A model generated the notes under the pieces. It made no database searches, was not told the origin of the DNA, and was given only the letters and a program-made list of their open reading frames with translations. A program made the translations under genes and the position numbers. From JABDBK01 sp964453575 (GTDB taxonomy: Bacteria; Pseudomonadota; Gammaproteobacteria; DSM-16500): 7,452 nt of DNA. How positions within the stretch are numbered: position 1 is the stretch's first letter; each line of letters opens with the position of its first letter. This document shows, piece by piece, positions 1 through 5,262 of this stretch. The stretch lies in the NCBI GenBank assembly GCA_964453575.1, contig CAYVRW010000107.1, positions 1 through 7,452 of the forward strand, written 5' to 3'.

Positions 1-56
1 GGGATGACGCAAAGATTTAGGTCAATTTAAAAACAAAGATGTGTGTGCAGGGTAGG

Positions 57-223
57 CCTTGTGGGAGAGGTCGCCGCGTTTTTTAAAGAAAAAACATCAT
101 TTATCATTGTTGATGCAGGCAAAAAAATATCGGGCATTAAACGACATATTTAGAATGTATTTATGAGGCGCTTAATAATACCCCTCACCCGCCGCAAAAA
201 ACGCGGCGACCTCTCCCACAAGG
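57..223. repeat. 28-bp perfect inverted repeat around a 111-bp spacer
   Basis: Positions 57-84 and 196-223 are exact reverse complements over 28 bp. The arms are GC-rich in the middle (core CGCCGCG) and end in a run of six T or A, unlike the AT-rich surroundings. The right arm lies inside a fuller palindromic unit (181-231). The left arm therefore looks like a shortened, oppositely oriented copy of the same dispersed repeat. I see no clear target-site duplication and no gene in the spacer (85-195). The pair could form a cruciform or a long RNA hairpin downstream of the small gene ending at 290. The whole 1-289 stretch holds nothing else I can support. Confidence 0.85.
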
Positions 224-231
224 GGAGAGGT
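181..231. repeat. compound palindromic repeat unit with two adjacent hairpins
   Basis: Two adjacent stem-loops can be read directly. CGCCGC (190-195) pairs with GCGGCG (203-208) around a 7-nt A-rich loop. ACCTCTCCC (209-217) pairs with GGGAGAGGT (223-231) around a 5-nt loop. This layout is typical of REP-like extragenic palindromes. It lies 59 nt beyond the stop of the small gene ending at 290, so it may also protect or end that transcript. On the minus strand the T-run is inside a loop rather than after a stem, so it is not a classical intrinsic terminator. Confidence 0.7.
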
Positions 232-289
232 GAAAAGCAGGCAGCAATGATATCACCCATTTAAAAGACTTTGAGCAGGCTCTAAGATA

Positions 290-574
290 TCATCGGATCC
301 TTCTTCCACGAGGTGGATCAATAGGATAGCCAGCAGGAAGTACGTGATATGGTACTCCGTTTCTATTGTAGCCATCGATCTGATTTGTAGTAGTATCTAC
401 ATTTGCGTATCTGGCGGCTAAAATTTCTGATATAAATGGTTTTGGTGCAGGATGTGATTTGTTATTAACTTCTCGAGATGGCAAACCTTCTCCGGGTCTC
501 TCCTTATTATTTTCTTCTGAATTATTTGATCCGTCAGATTGTCTCAATAAATTATTTACATCTCTTGTATTCAT
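290..574 (-). CDS. small Asn-rich hydrophilic protein of unknown function (94 aa)
   Basis: I do not recognise this protein. It is real by context: ATG at 574 is preceded by AGGAG (581-585) with 6-nt spacing, and the frame ends in TGA. The first 40 residues are polar and rich in Asn, Ser, Glu and Lys, including four NN pairs, so they are probably disordered. Residues 45-65 (around ISEILAARYANVD) could form a short helix. The C-terminus is Pro/Gly/Tyr-rich and ends in the basic tail RGRRIR. There is no signal peptide or membrane segment. It lies 79 nt downstream of the antitoxin gene on the same strand and could be on the same transcript, although its own strong RBS also allows independent expression. 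It could be a small secreted or accessory protein, but nothing in the sequence decides this. Confidence 0.65.
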   Translation of the reverse strand: MNTRDVNNLLRQSDGSNNSEENNKERPGEGLPSREVNNKSHPAPKPFISEILAARYANVDTTTNQIDGYNRNGVPYHVLPAGYPIDPPRGRRIR

Positions 575-653
575 CTTAGTCTCCTAATTTCTATGATTTT
601 AAACTAATTTCCCCATGTGCTTTGTATGTATCTCTTATAGCAACGGTGATTTA

Positions 654-944
654 TCAAGCAGCAATACGATCATCAATAACAAGATGAACTGGCTTACCTA
701 ATTTCGTAAGAATATTGACAAGCATATCAATAGTAAAAAGATGAATTTTACCCCGCTTGAGATCACTGATCCTAGGCTGAGATATACCTAATAATTTTGA
801 TGCTTGCGCTTGCGTCAAACCACTTTTTTCTAATTGCTCTTCAATACCGCGCATTAGCGCTGCTCTAATTTTTAAATTAGCGGCTTCCGCTTCATCAAAA
901 CCAAGATCATCAAATACACTGCCTTTGGTAACATGCGGTTTCAT
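654..944 (-). CDS. XRE-family HTH antitoxin (HigA-like, HTH_37 type)
   Basis: This 96-residue protein is the antitoxin and DNA-binding partner of the toxin encoded just upstream. It should neutralise the toxin by direct binding and repress the shared promoter. Residues 9-32 (start SVFDDLGFDEAEAANL) match the N-terminal signature of HTH_37-type antitoxins. Residues 43-65 (LTQAQASKLLGISQPRISDL then KRG) are a textbook helix-turn-helix. A C-terminal strand-like segment, KPVHLVIDD, follows. Its ATG overlaps the toxin stop as ATGA. The strong Shine-Dalgarno GAGGAGGG (952-959) lies inside the toxin's 3' end, 7 nt before the start, and favours high antitoxin translation. Its length and full domain suggest it is intact. 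The family call is firm; the exact subfamily name is from memory of the family. Confidence 0.9.
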   Translation of the reverse strand: MKPHVTKGSVFDDLGFDEAEAANLKIRAALMRGIEEQLEKSGLTQAQASKLLGISQPRISDLKRGKIHLFTIDMLVNILTKLGKPVHLVIDDRIAA

Positions 945-1273
945 TTTAATGCCCTCCTCATATTCAACATTTCCCTATATCGCTGCTTTCCCAAAACAAT
1001 ATCTTTGGGAGCGGTTTGTTCCGTTTTCTTGATAAAACTATGCAATACATAAATCGACTCCTCAAACTTTGTTACATACAAAACGCGATATTCATTTTCT
1101 TCATGAATACGAATTTCTTTCACTCCCTGTCCTACTGAATTCATGGGCTTCCAATCAAATGGGTCTTGTCCTTTTTGAACTTTATCCAAGTTGTAGCCAA
1201 TTTCTTTTCGAGCATTTTCTGGGAATGCTTTAATTATTTTATGTGTGTCACCTAACCATGTTATGGGTTTCAT
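941..1273 (-). CDS. RelE/HigB-superfamily toxin, phage Gp49-like
   Basis: This 110-residue protein is probably a ribosome-dependent mRNA interferase. The Gp49/HigB signature is visible: VGQGVKEIRI (47-56), the strand YRVLYV (62-67), IYVLHSFIKKTEQTAP (74-89), and a C-terminal helix with R98 and R100. R63, K82, K83 and R98 are the basic residues expected near the RNase site in this family. The gene comes before its antitoxin, as in HigBA systems, and overlaps it by 4 nt. ATG at 1273 has no Shine-Dalgarno; the upstream bases are only A and T plus one C. Nothing is truncated, so the toxin should be active unless point changes matter. A weak start next to a strongly translated antitoxin is a sensible balance for a toxin-first operon. 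Confidence 0.88.
   Translation of the reverse strand: MKPITWLGDTHKIIKAFPENARKEIGYNLDKVQKGQDPFDWKPMNSVGQGVKEIRIHEENEYRVLYVTKFEESIYVLHSFIKKTEQTAPKDIVLGKQRYREMLNMRRALK
952..959 (-). promoter_or_regulatory. strong ribosome binding site of the antitoxin gene
   Basis: GAGGAGGG on the minus strand sits 7 nt before the antitoxin ATG at 944, within the last codons of the toxin gene. It contrasts with the toxin start, which has no such site. It therefore probably sets the antitoxin-to-toxin ratio from a shared mRNA. Confidence 0.75.
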
Positions 1274-1280
1274 ATTGTTT

Positions 1281-1308
1281 ATTTTATAATATTTTGTATA
1301 ATTGTCAA
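1281..1308 (-). promoter_or_regulatory. putative sigma70 promoter of the toxin-antitoxin operon
   Basis: On the minus strand a perfect -35 TTGACA (1308-1303) is followed after 16 nt by TAAAAT (1286-1281), five of six matches to the -10 consensus. An overlapping TATAAA (1288-1283) would leave only 14 nt. Transcription would begin at about 1274, next to the toxin ATG at 1273. The mRNA would then be leaderless or nearly so, consistent with the missing Shine-Dalgarno. AT-rich sequence produces -10-like strings often, so the call rests mainly on the exact TTGACA. Confidence 0.5.
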
Positions 1309-1320
1309 ATAAATTTATTT
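1307..1320. promoter_or_regulatory. 14-bp perfect palindrome, possible operator
   Basis: AAATAAATTTATTT is its own reverse complement and touches the -35 box of the proposed toxin promoter. HTH antitoxins usually autorepress by binding palindromes of this kind at the promoter. A second dyad (1329-1337 with 1347-1355, 9-bp arms, 9-nt gap) lies just upstream. The whole 1274-1397 interval is extremely AT-rich, which raises the chance of accidental palindromes. Confidence 0.35.
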
Positions 1321-1397
1321 ATATTCATAATATTATAACATAAGTATATAATATTTTTAATAATAAACCTATAGTAATGCTAGCGATTACGATCAAA

Positions 1398-3605
1398 TTA
1401 CTTTGGCCGAATGTGTGCTACAAGCACAACAGCTTTTTCCTGTTTCATAAATTCTAACATTGCTGCTAATAATGTATTGAAGCGCTCTTCTTCAGTTCCT
1501 TTATCAGGAGGTATAATTTTATTTGTGATAATAGCATCTAATAATTTAGTAAGATCGGCTAACGCTAATATTTGTTGATCTATATATTGATTTCCTTCGC
1601 GAAATTCTCTCACGTATTGCAACTCTTTAGATATGAATGAATGCTCAGCTAGTGCCGTCTTTGGATTAAAAATTTGATGCTGATTTATTAGAGTTATCTT
1701 TCTTGCAAAACGACGAACAAGACGATTAATATTTTCCACACCTAAACCATGCGTAAACTTGATAAGTTTTATTGCAAAACGATGTTTTGCAACATCATGT
1801 TTTAAATGTGCTACGGTTTCCAAACCTGTGATAAGGCATGATAATCCTGAAACAACAGGAATAAAATCAAGCACCGCTCTACCAGTAGCCGCAGCTAATG
1901 ACGTAGCCATATCTTGCAGATCATTTTGTTTGGCAACCAGCATGGTTGAAATAGATTGACAGGCCTGAAAGTAATAAGTTAATTCTAAAAGTTTGTTGCA
2001 ATAAGCACGCAGCATGGGTTCTGCTGAAATAATAGCTTTTTCTCTTTGAGATTCTTCATCAAGATCAAGATAGTTATATAATATTCTGATATGTTGAGCC
2101 AAGTTATCATAATACGGAATCATTAATTTTAAGCTTAAATCAGTCGAAGCATCTTTTGGTATTATGGAAGATAAATTAAGTAATGGTTGCAGCACATCTG
2201 TTTGAACCGATAGTTTTTTCTCACCGGAAAATAATGATAATGGAACAAGTGATACCTGTTTTACTTCAGAGGGTACATTGTTTTTAACGCTTTCGGGTTG
2301 TTCTTTTCTTAAAAGTGCACGATTACGAGTTATGTAGTGTTGAATTCGGATTTCTTGTGCATGAATTTTAGCGAGTTCATCCTTGGGTAATTTGGGGAGT
2401 CTAGATAAATGCTCTAGCAACGGTTTGAATTCCTTATGCATGTAGCAATCAATAGCGGAATAAATTGTTTCGAATGCTCCAAATGCCGATACACGTTCTG
2501 CATGCGTTGGATTGAGTGCCCGATTCATTTCGAATGTTGTGATAGTCGTGTTTTTTTCCAAGGCATCTGCGATCTCTTTAAATCCTCGCGCAGTGAATTG
2601 CATATTTTTTAAATGTACTGAAGTCAGAGTACGGTTATTTCTTATGCCTTCTGCTAGCATAACTGCAGCGTTATTTGTCATATAAACACAAGAGAGATGA
2701 ACGACATAAGGTTCATGACTGATACATTTGCATTGATAGATATGTTGATTGATACAAAGATGAGTTAAAGTTTGATTTTCTTTTAGCATGTGAGTGATTG
2801 CTGCTGCACTTTGATCGGTAAAATATCCAGCAATGGAAACCGCTTGTAATTTTTTTTGTTTTGCAAGCATATTAAAAAATGGAATTAATGATGCATCTTC
2901 GAAGGTATTTGTGTATGTATCGAATTGATCAGGTTGATAGATATCTTCCAGTCTGCCATCTAATTGAAGCTCAGTGAGCGATTGATTTGTTGTTAAAGCC
3001 GCTGCAAGTTTAGTTAAGCCTTCATTACAACCTAACCCATTATCGGATAAATTAAGTATTTGCAAGGTGGGATGAGTGGAAAGTATATCTGCGATGATAC
3101 ATGCATCATGTTTCATAAGCTTATTTTTGCTTAAATCTAAATGATGTAATGGTAATCGTAATATATTTTGCAAAATAATTTTGTCTGAAGAACTTTCTGA
3201 ATCGCGTGAAAAACCCCACAATTTTAGCGCAGGAAGCACTCTTAGCGTGTTATGGCTTAAATTCAGCGTTTTTAATGAATCTTGATATAGTAAAAATTCA
3301 ATATCACGTAGGGTTAGTAATTTACTATTGATAGTCAGTGACGTTAAAGAAGGGTTGTTGGCCATATGTTCAGAGAGAATAACTATAAATCTTTTAGATT
3401 GGTCCCTTTCTTTTAACGATAATCCAGTGATAATCAACTTTCGTAGGCCATTCGCATTGATAAGAATAGATCTGAGAAGTTGATCAGTTAAAACTTTTTT
3501 ATATGGGCTTAAATCTAATTCAGATTGTGGCGGGCCTTTCGCTAATGCTTTTAATTCTTGAACTAATTTCTGTTTATCTTCAAATTGTCTCATTGTACTA
3601 AACAT
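1398..3605 (-). CDS. leucine-rich-repeat protein with helical C-terminal domain, candidate secreted effector (735 aa)
   Basis: Residues 53-365 carry about ten LRR units, often 25-29 residues long and of the ribonuclease-inhibitor/NLR style. Clear starts are LKTLNLSHNTL (111), LHHLDLSKNKL (153), LQILNLSDNGL (181), LTELQLDG (210), LQAVSIAG (253), LTHLCINQ (280) and LTSVHLKNM (327). A short insertion with two cysteines, YQCKCISHEPY (290-300), interrupts the array. Residues 366-480 form a helical and partly charged linker. Residues 480-735 are mainly helical and unrecognised, with a hydrophobic Gly/Ala/Val stretch at about 567-597 that could be a buried or membrane-touching hairpin. There is no Sec signal peptide. 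Such LRRs typically bind proteins, and in Legionellales they are common in type IV-secreted effectors; the effector role is inferred. The start at 3605 has only a weak GAGA site, with ATG at codon 5 as the alternative. The gene follows the phytase by 31 nt and is probably co-transcribed with it. Confidence 0.85.
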   Translation of the reverse strand: MFSTMRQFEDKQKLVQELKALAKGPPQSELDLSPYKKVLTDQLLRSILINANGLRKLIITGLSLKERDQSKRFIVILSEHMANNPSLTSLTINSKLLTLRDIEFLLYQDSLKTLNLSHNTLRVLPALKLWGFSRDSESSSDKIILQNILRLPLHHLDLSKNKLMKHDACIIADILSTHPTLQILNLSDNGLGCNEGLTKLAAALTTNQSLTELQLDGRLEDIYQPDQFDTYTNTFEDASLIPFFNMLAKQKKLQAVSIAGYFTDQSAAAITHMLKENQTLTHLCINQHIYQCKCISHEPYVVHLSCVYMTNNAAVMLAEGIRNNRTLTSVHLKNMQFTARGFKEIADALEKNTTITTFEMNRALNPTHAERVSAFGAFETIYSAIDCYMHKEFKPLLEHLSRLPKLPKDELAKIHAQEIRIQHYITRNRALLRKEQPESVKNNVPSEVKQVSLVPLSLFSGEKKLSVQTDVLQPLLNLSSIIPKDASTDLSLKLMIPYYDNLAQHIRILYNYLDLDEESQREKAIISAEPMLRAYCNKLLELTYYFQACQSISTMLVAKQNDLQDMATSLAAATGRAVLDFIPVVSGLSCLITGLETVAHLKHDVAKHRFAIKLIKFTHGLGVENINRLVRRFARKITLINQHQIFNPKTALAEHSFISKELQYVREFREGNQYIDQQILALADLTKLLDAIITNKIIPPDKGTEEERFNTLLAAMLEFMKQEKAVVLVAHIRPK

Positions 3606-3636
3606 GCGTATCTCATTGTTTTAATTTGTAAGCATT

Positions 3637-4599
3637 TTATTGGGTTTTACTCCAACTTGACCATGATAGAGATTTATCTTTCAAATAAGCCTGAGAAAAT
3701 AGATAAAATTTCCTAATAAATGCCGCACGTTTTTCGTAATATTTTGTCAGCAATGGATCTTCGTGGGTTGTTTCCAGCACATTATAATAAGGAGGAACAG
3801 AAGCTTGCCGTTTGACAATATCATCTAAAGAAACTTTATCTGCATTATGCAGCATATCATACATTGTCATAAATGTTGTAGTGCGACCATTACCGCCTCG
3901 ACAATGGATATGCACCCAGGTATAAGGTTTTTGATTTTTCACGAGCATGACAAAACGGTCTACCTCTTCATCACGCGGCGCCATATGATCTGACACCATC
4001 AAACGAAAATATTGAAAATCAGCAGCCGTCGCTATCATCTTTTCGTCAACAATTTCTTTTACCAAATAATTTTTCCCTGAGGTAAATTTTCCACTTTTAA
4101 ATTGTGTTGGTGTTAAAACATTTTCGACTTTATCTCGCGTGCTGAATGAAGCAAGCCATTTTTGTTCATCCTGCTCTGAAACAGTGTTTGTTTTATTAAA
4201 ATTAATCCAATCATTTTCACTTGCCAAAGTGATTGCGTTTTTGTTCAAGTAACCATGCGATTCTTGACGCAAATCAACATCAATCATTATTTTTGCTTTA
4301 TTGCCGGTTGCTTGTTGAATATTTTTTTTAATATTCTTAAAACCCTCTGCGCTTGGAGCACCACTACCTGAAATCCACAAGGTATCAAGACCAGTACTAT
4401 TCCCTAGATTTTTTTGTGTTGCTTCCAGAATCTCTTTGGTATCTCGCCAATTTTTTACTGTGGGGGAATTCAGAACGGTGTCTTGAACGATACATGGATT
4501 TTCGCGTGTGCCATTGCATGCAGTGGGTCCAGCAACAGCGTAGGAAATATTGATGACCAACCAGGAAAAGCTTATGAAAAAAAGCAATGTCTTCTTCAT
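3637..4599 (-). CDS. exported PTP-like cysteine phytase (inositol polyphosphate phosphatase, 320 aa)
   Basis: This enzyme should remove phosphates from inositol hexakisphosphate through a phosphocysteine intermediate. The PTP loop HCRGGNGRTTT begins at residue 232, giving nucleophile C233 and R239 (CX5R). The upstream block FRLMVSDHMAPRDEEVDRF (198-216) holds the general-acid candidate D204, and this pairing of blocks is typical of PTP-like phytases such as Selenomonas PhyA. Residues 1-23 are a Sec signal peptide: MKK, a hydrophobic core, then AVA before Gly. The frame stays open upstream to 4761, but I start at 4599 because the signal peptide begins there, GGAG lies 9 nt upstream, and a promoter lies between the two. 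Legionella LppA is a known phytase of this class that relieves phytate inhibition in the host; the same role here is inferred. A tyrosine or lipid phosphatase is less likely. The gene is first in a probable operon with the LRR gene. Confidence 0.9.
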   Translation of the reverse strand: MKKTLLFFISFSWLVINISYAVAGPTACNGTRENPCIVQDTVLNSPTVKNWRDTKEILEATQKNLGNSTGLDTLWISGSGAPSAEGFKNIKKNIQQATGNKAKIMIDVDLRQESHGYLNKNAITLASENDWINFNKTNTVSEQDEQKWLASFSTRDKVENVLTPTQFKSGKFTSGKNYLVKEIVDEKMIATAADFQYFRLMVSDHMAPRDEEVDRFVMLVKNQKPYTWVHIHCRGGNGRTTTFMTMYDMLHNADKVSLDDIVKRQASVPPYYNVLETTHEDPLLTKYYEKRAAFIRKFYLFSQAYLKDKSLSWSSWSKTQ

Positions 4600-4608
4600 A
4601 GCAAAGCA

Positions 4609-4612
4609 CTCC
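4609..4612 (-). promoter_or_regulatory. ribosome binding site that fixes the phytase start
   Basis: GGAG on the minus strand lies 9 nt before ATG 4599. It supports the start that yields a clean N-terminal signal peptide, rather than in-frame ATGs at 4620 or farther upstream. Confidence 0.65.
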
Positions 4613-4626
4613 ATTAGCATCTTATT

Positions 4627-4656
4627 ATCATAACAGTCTGAGACATGGTCTGTTAA
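4627..4656 (-). promoter_or_regulatory. putative sigma70 promoter of the phytase-LRR operon
   Basis: On the minus strand TTAACA (4656-4651, five of six) is followed by 18 nt and TATGAT (4632-4627, five of six). The predicted start site is near 4620, giving a leader of about 20 nt that contains the GGAG site. A small dyad, AGAC-CAT-GTCT, lies between the two boxes and could be a regulator site. I do not see a PmrA-type direct repeat of the sort known upstream of some Legionella and Coxiella effector genes. Confidence 0.5.
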
Positions 4657-4728
4657 TGGAAGGTTGTTATGGTTGGAGAAGAAACGTGCTGGGGTGGCTG
4701 GGGGTTGTGTAATTTTAGTACGTTTCAC

Positions 4729-4897
4729 ACCCTCATCCGCCCTTCGGGACATAGGCATCAAGCTAAGGAACGAATGTCATCCTGAGCGCAGCGAAGGACC
4801 GCTTTATTATAATTTAGTGATCCTTCGCTGCGCTCAGGATGACACCAAAGCTCTTCGGGCACTTTCTCCCCCCACAAAAAACGCGGCGCGAGAAGGG
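4729..4897. repeat. palindromic repeat family remnant, split by an internal element
   Basis: The left part (4729-4748, ACCCTCATCCGCCCTTCGGG) and the right part (4860-4897, starting CACTTTCTCCC and ending GAGAAGGG) read as one typical extragenic palindromic unit if 4749-4859 is removed. CTTCGGG occurs at both junctions (4742-4748 and 4853-4859). The right part also holds CAAAAAACGCGGCG (4875-4888), identical to 195-208 in the first repeat region. The unit ends next to the stop codon of the LptA-like gene. This 299-nt gap (4600-4898) otherwise holds only the phytase promoter and leader. Confidence 0.55.
4775..4844. repeat. 24-bp perfect inverted repeat, REP-like stem-loop
   Basis: Positions 4775-4798 and 4821-4844 are exact reverse complements over 24 bp (core CCTGAGCGCAGCGAAGGA) around a 22-nt AT-rich loop. 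The motif belongs to a short dispersed repeat class seen in many bacterial genomes, which often yields false ORFs encoding CHPERSEG-like peptides. Transcribed from the minus strand, it would form a very stable hairpin after the LptA-like gene, and could end or protect that mRNA and insulate the phytase promoter. Confidence 0.85.
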
Positions 4898-4898
4898 A

Positions 4899-5246
4899 TT
4901 AAAGACTCATTCTTTCAGCAGAAAATTCCGACGTTTTCACTTTAAATAAACCGTTTCTAAATCGCGTGGTATGATCACCATTTTGGAGTAAACCCGCACC
5001 ATAAATGATGAGCTCGGAAACTTCTTGCTTCTTCGCATCAGCATACATAACTAAAATTTCATTGCCCGTGATTGTAACTCGTCTGCCGAAAGCAATTTTT
5101 ACTTTGCCTTTTAACAAGCTTTCCTGACCATGATGTCTTGTTTGAATAGAATCGGCAGACATAACCGTGGCTACATTTTGATTTTCCGCTACTGCAAGGC
5201 TTGTTAGAGCGAGGCAAGTAAGCAATCCTAGAAACTTTACTTTCAT
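4899..5246 (-). CDS. short secreted LptA/OstA-like periplasmic protein (115 aa)
   Basis: Residues 1-20 are a Sec signal peptide ending LAVA before Glu. Residues 26-84 resemble the N-terminal OstA/LptA beta-jellyroll: a MSADSIQT opening, then LLKGKVKIAFGRRVTITGNE, then ILVMYADAKKQEVSELIIYG. This is the alternating strand pattern with a central GNV/GKV-type turn. The family bridges lipopolysaccharide across the periplasm. At 115 residues it is much shorter than typical LptA (about 185), and no lptB or lptC lies nearby, so it may be an orphan or a specialised paralogue rather than the main transporter subunit. Start 5246 has GGAG (5256-5259) at 9-nt spacing. The carbonic anhydrase gene ends 16 nt upstream, so the two are probably co-transcribed. 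The function is inferred from sequence pattern only. Confidence 0.7.
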   Translation of the reverse strand: MKVKFLGLLTCLALTSLAVAENQNVATVMSADSIQTRHHGQESLLKGKVKIAFGRRVTITGNEILVMYADAKKQEVSELIIYGAGLLQNGDHTTRFRNGLFKVKTSEFSAERMSL

Positions 5247-5262
5247 GTGATTTTACTCCAAC

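Noticed and set aside
57..231. CRISPR-like or tRNA-like structure in the first 289 bases
   Set aside because: There are only two arms in opposite orientation with no regular spacing, and no cloverleaf can be drawn.
1374..1390. GTAAT...ATTAC dyad after the LRR stop as a terminator
   Set aside because: The stem is only 5 AT-rich base pairs and no U-run follows on the minus strand.
1759..1959. Plus-strand 66-codon ORF inside the LRR gene
   Set aside because: It is antisense to the helical domain of the LRR protein, short, and without a recognisable motif.
3645..3658. TTTTACTCCAACTT also found at 5251-5264
   Set aside because: One copy spans the phytase 3' end as codons for SWSK, the other is the RBS region of the LptA-like gene. 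A 14-bp match in AT-rich DNA with no flanking similarity is most simply chance.
4353..4617. Three overlapping ORFs inside the phytase 5' region on both strands
   Set aside because: They lie in other frames of the phytase, whose own frame has the signal peptide and, farther along, the catalytic motifs. None shows a recognisable protein pattern.
4664..4945. Plus-strand ORF of 93 codons across the repeat region
   Set aside because: Its middle translates the 24-bp inverted repeat (CHPERSEG and ILRCAQDD peptides), a well-known false ORF, and it overlaps the 3' end of the LptA-like gene.
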